Origin: Sphingopyxis panaciterrae
Lineage (GTDB): Bacteria; Pseudomonadota; Alphaproteobacteria; Sphingomonadales; Sphingomonadaceae
DNA: 64,000 nucleotides
Assembly (NCBI RefSeq): GCF_011762125.1
Contig: NZ_JAASQN010000006.1
Coordinates: 221,001-285,000, forward strand
Direction: 5' to 3'
The position numbers and the translations under genes are program-made. Shown here piece by piece: positions 55,437 to 63,795 of this stretch; within the stretch, counting starts at the first letter, position 1; each line of letters opens with the position of its first letter. Under the pieces are notes generated by a model. The model had not been told where the DNA came from. It made no database searches and saw nothing but the letters and a program-made list of their open reading frames with translations.

Positions 55437-56422
55437 AGCCGCCGCTCGCGCATCAGGTGGAGGAGGAAGACGGGGACGCCGAGAAAGGCTGTCACCACGC
55501 CCAGCTTCAACTCGCTGCTCGTGGCGATGACCCGCACCGCAAGGTCCGCGAGGAGGAGCAGCGCGGCGCCGCCGATCGCCGACGGCAGCAGGATCGCCGA
55601 CGGGCTGCGGTCGGTGAAGGGACGCAGCAGGTGCGGCACGATCAGCCCGACGAAACCGATCGACCCGGCGACCGCGACCGCCCCGCCGACCCCGATCGCG
55701 GTGCCGAAGAGCAGCCGCAGACGGGTACGCCTGAGGTCGACGCCGAGCGCCTGCGCGCCGTCCTCGCCCAAGGTCAGCGCGTCGAGCGCGCGCCCGTTCC
55801 ACAGCAACAGCGCCATGCCGGCGGCGACGCAGGGCAGCGCGATCCAGACATGGCCGAACGACCGGTTTTCGAGGCTGCCCATCAGCCAGGTCATGATCTC
55901 CATCGCCGCGAAGGGATTGGGCGAAAGGTTGAGCGACAGGCTGATTCCCGCGCCGGCGAGCGTCGCGACCGCGATCCCCGCAAGGATCAGCGTCAGCGGG
56001 CTTTCGGACCGGCCGGCGAGCGCGAAGAGCAGGCCGAGCGACAGGCAGGCGGTGGTGATCGACAGGATCGGCAGGACGAGCGGATGCAGCTCGGCAAGAC
56101 CGAAATAAATCGCCGCGACCGCGCCGAGCGCGGCGGCATTCGAGGTGCCGAGAACCGACGGCTCGGCGAGCGGATTGCGCAAATAGCCCTGGAGCGCGGC
56201 ACCGGCGAGCCCGAGCATCGCCCCGACGATGATCGCAAGCAGCGTGCGCGGGAGCCGCAGGTCGAAGAGGATGATATCTGTAACCTTGTCGCCATGACCG
56301 CCAAGCGCCGCCGCGATGCCTGCCAGCGGCAGATCGACCGGCCCGAGGAGCAGCGAGCCGATGGCGGTCGCGAACGTCAGGGCGACAAGCGTCAAGAGAA
56401 GAAGATTGCGCCGCCCGGTCAT
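55430..56422 (-). CDS. btuC: FecCD-family ABC permease, probable BtuC
   Basis: 330 residues with about ten hydrophobic helices. Typical FecCD/BtuC motifs are [40 protein letters not shown] and the ATPase-contact segment [16 protein letters not shown]. It forms the inner-membrane channel for vitamin B12 or ferric chelates. It is first of the minus-strand btuC-btuD-cobQ run and diverges from the substrate-binding gene across 53 bp, which must hold both promoters. No riboswitch fits in that gap. Confidence 0.9.
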   Translation of the reverse strand: MTGRRNLLLLTLVALTFATAIGSLLLGPVDLPLAGIAAALGGHGDKVTDIILFDLRLPRTLLAIIVGAMLGLAGAALQGYLRNPLAEPSVLGTSNAAALGAVAAIYFGLAELHPLVLPILSITTACLSLGLLFALAGRSESPLTLILAGIAVATLAGAGISLSLNLSPNPFAAMEIMTWLMGSLENRSFGHVWIALPCVAAGMALLLWNGRALDALTLGEDGAQALGVDLRRTRLRLLFGTAIGVGGAVAVAGSIGFVGLIVPHLLRPFTDRSPSAILLPSAIGGAALLLLADLAVRVIATSSELKLGVVTAFLGVPVFLLHLMRERRLW

Positions 56423-56475
56423 AGGCGCCGCGATAGCCGCTTGCAGCAGCGACGCACAGCATTAAGGAAGCCCCC

Positions 56476-57333
56476 ATGCGCCGCGCCCCGCTCCTGCTGC
56501 TTGCAAGCCTTGCCATAGCGGGCGCGGGCGCCGCCGCGCTGTGGGCCGCGACCGCACGGCCGGCGGCGCAGCGGCACAAGCCACAACGCATCGTCTCGCT
56601 CAACCTCTGCACCGACCAGCTCATCCTCGCGCTCGCCGACCGCGACCAGATCGCCGGGCTGACGCGCAACGCGGGCGATCCCGAAATGTCGGCCGAAGCC
56701 ACGAAGGCGCACGGCCTGCGCCTGATGCGTAATTCCGCCGAGGAAATATTGATCCTCGATCCCGATCTGGTCGCCGGCATGCCGTTGCCGCGCGCCACGC
56801 TCGGGGTGGTCGAGGGACAGAATTACCGCACGCTCGACTTGCAGAGCGCGAACACGCTGGCCGAAATCCAGGCCGCGATCCGCGCGACCGCCATGGCGGT
56901 CGGGCACCCCGCGCGCGGCGAGGCGATGATCGCCGACATGGACCGGCAGCTCGCGACAGTCGTGCGGCCCGGCAAGGGACGCGTCGCCGCATATTATCAG
57001 CGGCGCGGCTATATGACGGGCACCGGCACGCTGATCGACGATCTGATGACGCGCGTCGGCGTCGTCAATCTCGCCGCCAAGCTCGGCAAGCCGCCGCTGT
57101 CGCAGCTCAGCCTCGAGGAAATGGTCGCGGCCGAGCCCGACCTTCTGATCGTCGAAAGCGCCACCGACCGCGTCACCGATCAGGGGAGCGAAATGCTCCA
57201 TCACCCCGCACTCCAGGGCATTCCGCGTATCAGCATCTCGCAGGCGTGGACGGTCTGCGGTAGCCCCGCCTATGCCACCGCGGCGCGCAGCATGGCCGAT
57301 CAGATCGCCAGGGTTCCGGTCAGGGCGCACTAA
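56476..57333 (+). CDS. btuF: BtuF-like periplasmic substrate-binding protein
   Basis: 285 residues. A hydrophobic signal sequence lies at about 1-30, followed by RIVSLNLCTDQLILALADRD, the start of the periplasmic binding-protein domain. NSAEEILILDPDLVAG and LSLEEMVAAEPDLLIVESAT are typical of the BtuF/FepB class. It delivers cobalamin to BtuCD. The strand is opposite to btuC, btuD and btuB, so it has its own promoter in the 53-bp divergent region. Cobalamin specificity is inferred from neighbours. Confidence 0.87.
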   Translation: MRRAPLLLLASLAIAGAGAAALWAATARPAAQRHKPQRIVSLNLCTDQLILALADRDQIAGLTRNAGDPEMSAEATKAHGLRLMRNSAEEILILDPDLVAGMPLPRATLGVVEGQNYRTLDLQSANTLAEIQAAIRATAMAVGHPARGEAMIADMDRQLATVVRPGKGRVAAYYQRRGYMTGTGTLIDDLMTRVGVVNLAAKLGKPPLSQLSLEEMVAAEPDLLIVESATDRVTDQGSEMLHHPALQGIPRISISQAWTVCGSPAYATAARSMADQIARVPVRAH

Positions 57334-57361
57334 AGGAATTTCCGCCTGCTCCCGCACCTGC

Positions 57362-57388
57362 GGCGCTGCCGGATCACCCGGCAGCGCC
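57362..57388. repeat. GC-rich hairpin between convergent btuF and btuB
   Basis: A perfect 11-bp stem (GGCGCTGCCGG with CCGGCAGCGCC) and a 5-nt ATCAC loop lie between the convergent stops at 57333 and 57395. There is no T-run on either strand. It may stabilise both transcript ends or aid termination. Confidence 0.7.
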
Positions 57389-57394
57389 TGAGGG

Positions 57395-59248
57395 TCAGAA
57401 CTTCACGCGCACGCCGCCATAGGCCGCACGGCCATAGACGCCATAGTTGAACGCGGTCGCATAGTTTGCATCGAAGAGATTATCGACGCGGCCATAGACC
57501 TCGAAATGCTCGCCGACCGGGAAGGAGGCGCGGATGCCCGCGAGTGCATAGCCGTCGAGCGGCACATTGTTCGCCGCGTCGTCGAAGCTGTCGCCGACCA
57601 TCGTGATCGTCGCGCCGGTCGACAGGCCGAACGACCAGTCATAATCGACCGACACGCTGATCGCCTGTTCGGCGCGGCGCGGCAGCCGCTTGCCGTCGAA
57701 CGCCGGCCGCCCCGACCGGTCGCGCGCGTCGATATAGCTGTACGACGCGCTGAGGTTCAGCGCATCGACCGGCCGCAGCGCCAGCGTCGCCTCGACGCCC
57801 TTGGCGCGGGTGCGGTCGATATTGCCATAGGTGAAGGTCGCATTGTCGTAGTTGATCTGGTCGGTGGTGTTGCGCAGGAAGGCGGTGAGCGACAGCTGCG
57901 CGCGCCCGTCCGCCAGACTCTGGTCGATGCCGAAATCATAGCTTTTCGACTGTTCGGGACGCAGCGCCGCATTGCCGCTGAAGCTGTCGTAAAGCTGATA
58001 GAGCGACGGCGCCTTGAACCCCTCGCCATAGCTGGCGCGGAAGTTGGTCGCGCCGCCGTTCGGCGAATAATTGGCGTTGGCGCCAAAGGTCGTCGCCCCG
58101 CCGAACTGGCTGTGATCGTCGTGACGAACGCCGCCGGTCACCGACAGGCCGGTGAACGGCTGAACGATGCCGAGCGCATAGACGCTGTCGATATTGGCGC
58201 GCGCGGTCGCGGTCGACCCGAAACCGAAGAAATCATAATCGGGGCGTTCATGCTCGTAACCGAAGACCAGCTTCGCCTGTTCGACCGGGGCGACGACGCC
58301 CTGATATTCGAAGCGCAGGTTGGTGCCCTTATACCCATAGTCGGCCGGGGTACCGCGCACGAAATAATTGTCGCGGTCGTTGCGCAGATAGGTCACCGCC
58401 GCGCGGCTGGTGAAGCGGCCGTCGAACAGGCCGAGGTTCAGCCCTGCATAACCGACATATTGGTTGAGCTTCGCAACGTCGCCGCTGTCCGCCGGGGCAC
58501 CGAAGAAGCTGTCGAAGTCGACGTCGGCGTTGATATAATAGCCGCGCAGGTCGAGGCTGAGCGCATCGCTGAACGCGACCTTCAGCCGCGCGTTGCCGGC
58601 GAAATTCTTGTAACCGTCCTTTTCGGTGCCGACCGCGGCCGATGAAATGCCGTCGGTGCGGAAATAGGCGGCACCGATGCCGCCCGACACGCGCCCGGCG
58701 GTGCCCGACACGTCGGCCTTGGTGCTGAGCGTGTCGCTATAGCCATATTCGGCCGAGGCGTTCGCCGCGAAACCTTCGGCCGGAGTCGCGGTCATCAGGC
58801 TGACGACGCCGCCGATCGCCTGGCTGCCGTGCACGACCGAGTTCGAGCCGCGCAGCACTTCGATCCGGCTGATGTTACCGGTCAGCAGATGGCCGAAATC
58901 ATATCCGTCGCCGATGCCGCTGGGGTCGTTGACCTTGACGCCGTCGATCAGGACCAAGGTCTGCGTCGTTTCGGCACCGCGCAGCGAGACGCCGGTTACG
59001 CCGCCCGTGCTGCCGTTGCGATTGAACCGCACCCCGGGCGTCGTCGCGAGCAGGTCGACGATGTCGATCGTCTGGCGCTGTTCGATCGTCTTGGCGTCGA
59101 CGATCGTGATCGCCTGTCCGACCTCGTCGCGCGGCTGTTCGATGCCCGATGCGGTGACGACGATATCGTCGCCCAGCGAGCTGGTTTGCGCAAGCGCGGG
59201 CGTTGCCGCGGTCAATGCGATCAAGGAAATGGCGGTATGCTTCAACAT
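57395..59248 (-). CDS. btuB: TonB-dependent vitamin B12 receptor
   Basis: 617 residues from ATG 59248, preceded by GGGGGGA. Signal peptide MLKHTAISLIALTAATPALA. TonB box region DDIVVTASGIEQ. Plug motifs are GVSLRGAETTQTLVLIDGVK and VLRGSNSVVHGSQAIGG, both typical of BtuB. The barrel ends with YGGVRVKF. It imports cobalamins across the outer membrane. A cobalamin riboswitch 191 bp upstream supports the ligand assignment: its expression should fall when B12 is plentiful. It converges with btuF. Confidence 0.94.
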   Translation of the reverse strand: MLKHTAISLIALTAATPALAQTSSLGDDIVVTASGIEQPRDEVGQAITIVDAKTIEQRQTIDIVDLLATTPGVRFNRNGSTGGVTGVSLRGAETTQTLVLIDGVKVNDPSGIGDGYDFGHLLTGNISRIEVLRGSNSVVHGSQAIGGVVSLMTATPAEGFAANASAEYGYSDTLSTKADVSGTAGRVSGGIGAAYFRTDGISSAAVGTEKDGYKNFAGNARLKVAFSDALSLDLRGYYINADVDFDSFFGAPADSGDVAKLNQYVGYAGLNLGLFDGRFTSRAAVTYLRNDRDNYFVRGTPADYGYKGTNLRFEYQGVVAPVEQAKLVFGYEHERPDYDFFGFGSTATARANIDSVYALGIVQPFTGLSVTGGVRHDDHSQFGGATTFGANANYSPNGGATNFRASYGEGFKAPSLYQLYDSFSGNAALRPEQSKSYDFGIDQSLADGRAQLSLTAFLRNTTDQINYDNATFTYGNIDRTRAKGVEATLALRPVDALNLSASYSYIDARDRSGRPAFDGKRLPRRAEQAISVSVDYDWSFGLSTGATITMVGDSFDDAANNVPLDGYALAGIRASFPVGEHFEVYGRVDNLFDANYATAFNYGVYGRAAYGGVRVKF

Positions 59249-59438
59249 GGGAGTCCCCCCGACGCCGGCAACGAAGGCGGAGCCTGCCGAAACGCACGCG
59301 CGATCGACCGGCGCACGGGTTGCGGGCGGGCGAATACGCCCGCACCCCCTGCACCGAAGCGGCTCCAGCCGCTTGGTCGTCGCTCGACGGAAGATCCCGT
59401 GCCTTGGCCTTCTCCTGGACCGAGGCATTGAGCGACCC

Positions 59439-59634
59439 ACGCCGGCAGGTCTCCTGGCTCGCGGGTCAAGGCTCGATGCACGCCTTCCCAGGTTACCCCA
59501 GTGGCTGGCCCGAGTTCGCTCGGGTCCCGGCATCTCGCTCACCGCTTACAGTTGCAGGGACAGCCTCGGATTCGAGGGCCTTTGACCGGCCTTCTCACCG
59601 CGTTCCCATATTAAGCCCTCTCGGGCACCGGCGC
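59439..59634 (-). ncRNA. Cobalamin riboswitch
   Basis: Read on the minus strand, the segment contains GGTGCCCGAGAGGGCTTAA near its 5' end, GGTGAGAAGGCC, CTGTCCCTGCAACTGTAAGC, the B12-box core GCCACTG, and the 3' AGGAGACCTGCC. These are conserved landmarks of the AdoCbl riboswitch class. The ends pair (GCGCCGG with CCGGCGT) as a P1 stem. It lies in the leader of btuB. The downstream leader holds a hairpin GCGGGCG-TATT-CGCCCGC (59326-59343) that could belong to the expression platform. Confidence 0.93.
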
Positions 59635-60121
59635 GATCATGTAAGGAATTGCCCTTACGGCGCTCGCCCATAGCGGAACGCGGCGGTTTCGCAATCGGCT
59701 TTTGCCTCGCGGGCATATCGCGGGGAAAGCCGGGATGAGGGCGGGTGGCGGGAAACGCCCGGAGCCGGACATAAATCAAAACCGTCGCTCGCGTCGCGGA
59801 GTTCGAGGAACAGGCCGAGGCGGGTAACGAGGTCGGCGCACCAGCGATTGATTTTCTGCCCCTCGACATAGCCCATCATCAAATAGCGGCACCCGCCGTC
59901 GGCCCGCCGCGCGATCGCGGATGATCGAGGCTGGCGAGCATGCGCCGCTCGGCCCCGAACCGAGCAAAGCGCGCTGCGGCTTCGCGGCCCGGCAGCTTTT
60001 TTTTGGGGCGGCGTGTCGGTCTCGGCCGGCAAAATCCGTCTCCTTGCGGAAGGCCACTGAAAACGCAGCATATTGCACCGTTTTGCCTTCGCCCATCGCA
60101 ATTCAAAAAGAGGATATCACC
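59635..60121. other. Intergenic region between btuB riboswitch and YadA-like gene
   Basis: About 490 bp. It should contain the btuB promoter (minus) and the promoter of the YadA-like gene (plus). Open frames here on either strand have no recognisable domain, start signal or family pattern. An 8-nt T run occurs at 60000-60007. I see no gene that I can support. Confidence 0.5.
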
Positions 60122-61807
60122 ATGAACAGGCAATCGAAATATCTGCTCGGCGTCGCATGCGTCGCGGCCATGCCCGTCGCTTTTGCTGCGCCGGCGCAGG
60201 CGGGGACCTATTGCGGTTCGACCGTCACCATCGATCTCATCGGCCTTGACCCCTTCACCGTCGACACCGCCGAGCGACGCGACGAAATCATCTGCAACGG
60301 AACGATCGACAATGACGACCTCGGCGAAGGTTCGGTCACCGGCGACAAGATCGCCGATGGGTCAATCGGCACCGACGACATCGCCTTCGACGCCGTGACA
60401 GGCGCCGAGATCGCCAACGGATCGATCACCAATGAAGACCTAGGCGAAGGTTCGGTCACCGGTTACAATATCGCCGACGGGTCGATCGGCACCGACGACA
60501 TAGCCTTTGATGCCGTGACGGGCGCCGAGATCGCCAACGGATCGATCGGCACCGATGATCTCGGCAATGGCGTGGTTACCGGGGCGAAGATCGCCGACGG
60601 ATCGGTGGGCTTCCTCGACCTTGCAAGCAACGCCGTCGCCGGCAGCAATATCGTCGATGGCAGCGTGCGCGGCGTCGACCTGGCCAACGCCACGGTGACG
60701 GGCGACAAGCTGGCCGCCGATGCGGTGACCAGCGGAAAGATCGCGAACGGAACCATTGTTGAAGAGGATCTCGCTGACGGATCGGTTTCGACGCGCAACC
60801 TCCAGGATGGCTCGGTGACGATGAGCAAGCTGGGCGCCGATGTGGTGGCCTCGATCGAACAGGGCACCGAGGATGCGGTGGCCGAAGCGAAGGACTATGC
60901 CGACCAGGGCGATGCGCGGATCGAGGGGCTCGCCAGGACCGCGCAGACGTCCGCGAACAATGCGCAGGCGACCGCCAACACCGCGCTCGCCAACGGCAAA
61001 TACGTCAAGGCGAACGGCAGCGGCGCCGTGCCGCAGGCGACGGGTGCCGACGCGATCGCGATCGGGACCGACAGCGTCGCGAGCGGTGATCAGTCGGTCG
61101 CGATGGGCGCGGGGGCGCAGGCGCTGGGCGGCAAGGCGGTGTCGATCGGCGCGGGCAATGTCGCGACCGGCAACGGCGCGGTGGCCATCGGCGATCCCAA
61201 TGTCGCAACCGGCACCGGGGCGGTCGCGATGGGCGCCGACAACAGTGCGACGGGGACCGGCGCGGTCGCGATCGGCAATGCCAATACCGCAACCGGCGAC
61301 GGCGCGGTCGCGATCGGCAATGGCGCAGCGGCGACCGCCGAAAACAGCGTCGCGCTCGGCAATGGATCGGTCGCCGATGAGGCGGCCACGGTATCGGTAG
61401 GGACCGCCGCGGCGACGCGCCGGATCGTCAACGTCTCGGCCGGCGTCGCCCCGGCCGACGCAGTCAACATGTCGCAACTGACCGCGCTGACGAACAACGT
61501 CAACGCCATCGGGGGCCGCGTCAACATCCTCGAGGACCGGGTGACGCAGCATGATTTCGACATCCGCCGGATCGATCGCATGGCGAGCCGGGGCGTCGCG
61601 ATCGCCACCGCGCTGGCTTCGGTCCCGGCGCTCGACGGTGACAAAAATTTCGGCATCGGTTTCGGCACCGGCACCTATGACGGCCGCGTCGCCTTCTCGC
61701 TCGCGCTGATCGCGCGCGCGGGCGACAATGCGCAGTTCCGTTTCAATGCCGGCACCGCAGGCAATGGAAAGATCGCCGCGGGCGCCGGCGCCACGATCGG
61801 CTTCTGA
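60122..61807 (+). CDS. YadA-like trimeric autotransporter with N-terminal decapeptide repeats
   Basis: 561 residues from ATG 60122, with GAGG 8 bp upstream. Signal peptide to about residue 28. Residues 61-240 are 18 consecutive 10-residue repeats (for example SVTGDKIADG, SIGTDDIAFD, AVTGAEIANG) with Ile/Val/Leu every fifth position, a pentapeptide-like beta-helix pattern. A helical stretch (about 245-295) leads to YadA head repeats at 305-430 (GAVAIG...ATGTGAVAMG). The neck VNVSAGVAPADAVNMSQL follows, then a coiled coil and the C-terminal YadA anchor ending ATIGF. Probably a surface adhesin forming trimers in the outer membrane. Confidence 0.88.
   Translation: MNRQSKYLLGVACVAAMPVAFAAPAQAGTYCGSTVTIDLIGLDPFTVDTAERRDEIICNGTIDNDDLGEGSVTGDKIADGSIGTDDIAFDAVTGAEIANGSITNEDLGEGSVTGYNIADGSIGTDDIAFDAVTGAEIANGSIGTDDLGNGVVTGAKIADGSVGFLDLASNAVAGSNIVDGSVRGVDLANATVTGDKLAADAVTSGKIANGTIVEEDLADGSVSTRNLQDGSVTMSKLGADVVASIEQGTEDAVAEAKDYADQGDARIEGLARTAQTSANNAQATANTALANGKYVKANGSGAVPQATGADAIAIGTDSVASGDQSVAMGAGAQALGGKAVSIGAGNVATGNGAVAIGDPNVATGTGAVAMGADNSATGTGAVAIGNANTATGDGAVAIGNGAAATAENSVALGNGSVADEAATVSVGTAAATRRIVNVSAGVAPADAVNMSQLTALTNNVNAIGGRVNILEDRVTQHDFDIRRIDRMASRGVAIATALASVPALDGDKNFGIGFGTGTYDGRVAFSLALIARAGDNAQFRFNAGTAGNGKIAAGAGATIGF
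60311..60550 (+). repeat. 120-bp tandem DNA repeat inside the YadA-like gene
   Basis: Two near-identical 120-bp units (60311-60430 and 60431-60550, phase approximate) encode 40 residues each, that is four decapeptides. High DNA identity points to recent duplication. A further, more diverged continuation runs to about 60840. Confidence 0.8.
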
Positions 61808-61904
61808 CCGGCGGGGGGCGGTCCGGGACGGCCCGGGCTGCCTCCGGCTCCCTCCCGAGCGGCATATTTTCAGATCGCCGCCACGGGCGGATAAATTACG
61901 CTAT

Positions 61905-61919
61905 TGCAAATTATTCGCA
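61905..61919. promoter_or_regulatory. Fur-box-like 7-1-7 site
   Basis: TGCAAAT-T-ATTCGCA is a near-perfect inverted repeat with one mismatch between the halves. It lies 20 bp before the DUF3649 start and the SD GAGAGGGG. It is the best of three related sites (also 2194 and 41098), all before iron-uptake genes. A likely Fur operator. Confidence 0.7.
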
Positions 61920-61939
61920 TCATTGCGAGAGGGGCCGCC

Positions 61940-62248
61940 ATGGCAAAGGCGGCTGGTAAATCGGTGCGGGCGAATCGGCGCGACGTGGCGCTGCGGACGG
62001 TGGCCGCGGTGCCGCTGAACTATGCGCTGACCGCGCTCGCCACGATTTTCGTGGCGCGCATCCTGCCCGGCAGCCCGGCGCAGGCGTCGATCGGCGCGAC
62101 GACACTGTGCTTTGCCATTTTCGCCGTCGTCGCGATGCTGTGCTTTACCGTGCAGTCGGTGGGCAAGCTGTGGCTGACGATGATCGGCGCGGGCCTGGCG
62201 TTCGCGCTCGCCGACTGGCTGCTCGTCCTGACCGGCGGCCGGCTGTGA
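61940..62248 (+). CDS. DUF3649-like small membrane protein
   Basis: 102 residues from ATG 61940, preceded by GAGAGGGG. Three hydrophobic helices: about 18-36 (TVAAVPLNYALTALATIF), 45-65 (ASIGATTLCFAIFAVVAML) and 75-97 (LWLTMIGAGLAFALADWLLV). The order DUF3649, PepSY, DUF3325 is a known iron-uptake operon arrangement (general knowledge), which supports the family assignment. The stop overlaps the GTG start of the next gene (GTGA). The function is unknown. Confidence 0.8.
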   Translation: MAKAAGKSVRANRRDVALRTVAAVPLNYALTALATIFVARILPGSPAQASIGATTLCFAIFAVVAMLCFTVQSVGKLWLTMIGAGLAFALADWLLVLTGGRL

Positions 62249-63795
62249 AGGGCGGGATCCGCCAATCGATGGCGTGGCTCCACACCTGGGTGGGGCTGGT
62301 GCTCGGCTGGCTGCTTTATGCGATTTTCGTCACCGGCACCTCGGCCTATTATCAGGAAGAGATCACCCAGTGGATGACGCCCGAAATCGGGAGCGCCGCC
62401 GTAGCCAGCGACAAGAGCTTCGCGGCCGCCGCCGACTGGGTCCAGCATAAGGCGCCGGACGCCCAGGAATGGTCAATCTTTCTGGCCGGCAAGCGCGCCC
62501 CCGGCCTGCAGCTTTACTGGACGAACGGCCCCGACGCGCCCGCCGATGCGCCGACCGAGGCACGGCTCGACCGGCAAGGCCGCGAGGTGAAGGCGCGCGA
62601 AACGCAGGGCGGCTATTTCCTGTACCGCTTCCACTACGACCTGCATTATATCAACTGGTATTGGGCGCGGTGGCTGGTCGGCATTGCGGCGATGGCGATG
62701 CTGGTCGCGATCCTTTCGGGCATCATCACGCACAAGAAGATCATCACCGATTATTTCATGCTGCGGCTGGGCAAGGGGCAGCGCAGCTGGCTCGACGTTC
62801 ATAATGCGTCGAGCGTGTTGTTCCTGCCCTTCGTGCTGATGATGACCTATACCGGGCTGGTGTCGCTGGCGACGCATTATATGCCGTGGGGCATCGCAGC
62901 CAATTATGCCGATACCGAAAAATTCTACGCTGCCGCCTTCCCCTACCCCTCGCCGCCCGAAAAGACCGGCGCCGCGAAACTCGCGCCGATCGGCCCGATG
63001 GTGGCTGCGGCCGAGCGGAACTGGGGCATGGCGGCGGGCGGCGTCCGGGTCCTCAATCCCGGCGACCGGAGCGCACAGGTGATCGTATCGAGCGGCGTCG
63101 ACGGCAATATGTCGGCACGCCCGCGTTCGCTGACCTTCGACGGCGCGACCGGCCGGCTGGTCAGCGCCCATGATCCGTCGGGCGCCGCGACCGCTACCGA
63201 GGGGGTGATGATCGGCCTGCATGCCGGGCGCTATGCGCAGCCGATCCTGCGCGGCCTCTATTTCCTGTCGGGCATCGCGGGCTGCGTCATGATCGCCTCG
63301 GGGCTTATCCTGTGGACGGTCAAGCGGCGACCGCGCCTCGCCGATCCCGACAAGCCGCATTTCGGGTTCCAGCTCGTCGAAAAGCTCAACATCGGCGCGA
63401 TCGTCGGGCTGCCGCTCGGCATCGCCATCTATTTCCTTGCCAACCGCCTGCTGCCCGTCGGGCTGGCCGGGCGCGGCGACTGGGAAATCGACAGCCTGTT
63501 TCTCGCCTGGCTGGCCGCCTTCATCTGGGCGGCGGTGCGCCCGTCACCACGCGCCTGGGCCGAAACGACCGCCGTCACCGTGCTGCTGTTCGCCGCGGTG
63601 CCGATCGTCAGCGCGCTGACCACCGGCCGCAATCTTTTCCACAGCATCGCCGCGGGCGAATGGATATTCGCCGGCTTCGATCTCGCCATGCTCGCGCTCG
63701 CCGCGGGCTTCTGGACCGCGCATCGCCGCATCGTCCGGCGCGCGCGCGGCGCAGCAGAGGGCCGGCGCCCGCAGCGGAACACCGCCCCGGCATGA
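62245..63795 (+). CDS. PepSY domain-containing iron-uptake membrane protein
   Basis: 516 residues from a GTG at 62245 overlapping the previous stop. The first helix (MAWLHTWVGLVLGWLLYAIF) is followed by a PepSY-type periplasmic part and FHYDLHYINWYWARWLVGIA. Next come a TM segment with GIITHKKIITDYFMLRLGKG and SWLDVHNASSVLFLPFVLMM, and then several C-terminal helices. Conserved His pairs in helices fit the proposed ferric-siderophore reductase role. Longer than the other two PepSY proteins in the window. It overlaps the DUF3325 gene by four bases. Confidence 0.9.
   Translation: MKGGIRQSMAWLHTWVGLVLGWLLYAIFVTGTSAYYQEEITQWMTPEIGSAAVASDKSFAAAADWVQHKAPDAQEWSIFLAGKRAPGLQLYWTNGPDAPADAPTEARLDRQGREVKARETQGGYFLYRFHYDLHYINWYWARWLVGIAAMAMLVAILSGIITHKKIITDYFMLRLGKGQRSWLDVHNASSVLFLPFVLMMTYTGLVSLATHYMPWGIAANYADTEKFYAAAFPYPSPPEKTGAAKLAPIGPMVAAAERNWGMAAGGVRVLNPGDRSAQVIVSSGVDGNMSARPRSLTFDGATGRLVSAHDPSGAATATEGVMIGLHAGRYAQPILRGLYFLSGIAGCVMIASGLILWTVKRRPRLADPDKPHFGFQLVEKLNIGAIVGLPLGIAIYFLANRLLPVGLAGRGDWEIDSLFLAWLAAFIWAAVRPSPRAWAETTAVTVLLFAAVPIVSALTTGRNLFHSIAAGEWIFAGFDLAMLALAAGFWTAHRRIVRRARGAAEGRRPQRNTAPA

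Noticed and set aside
57362-57388. Intrinsic terminator between btuF and btuB
   Set aside because: Strong stem but no T-tract on either strand, so listed as a hairpin only.
59655-60101. 148-residue minus-strand frame upstream of the btuB riboswitch
   Set aside because: A stretch around MMGYVEGQKINRWCADL looks slightly protein-like and might be a gene relic, but it has no ribosome site, no family match I can recognise, and Arg-rich flanks.
61060-61420. CRISPR-like periodic DNA in the YadA-like gene
   Set aside because: The periodicity is the 14-residue head repeat of YadA proteins, in frame and without unique spacers.
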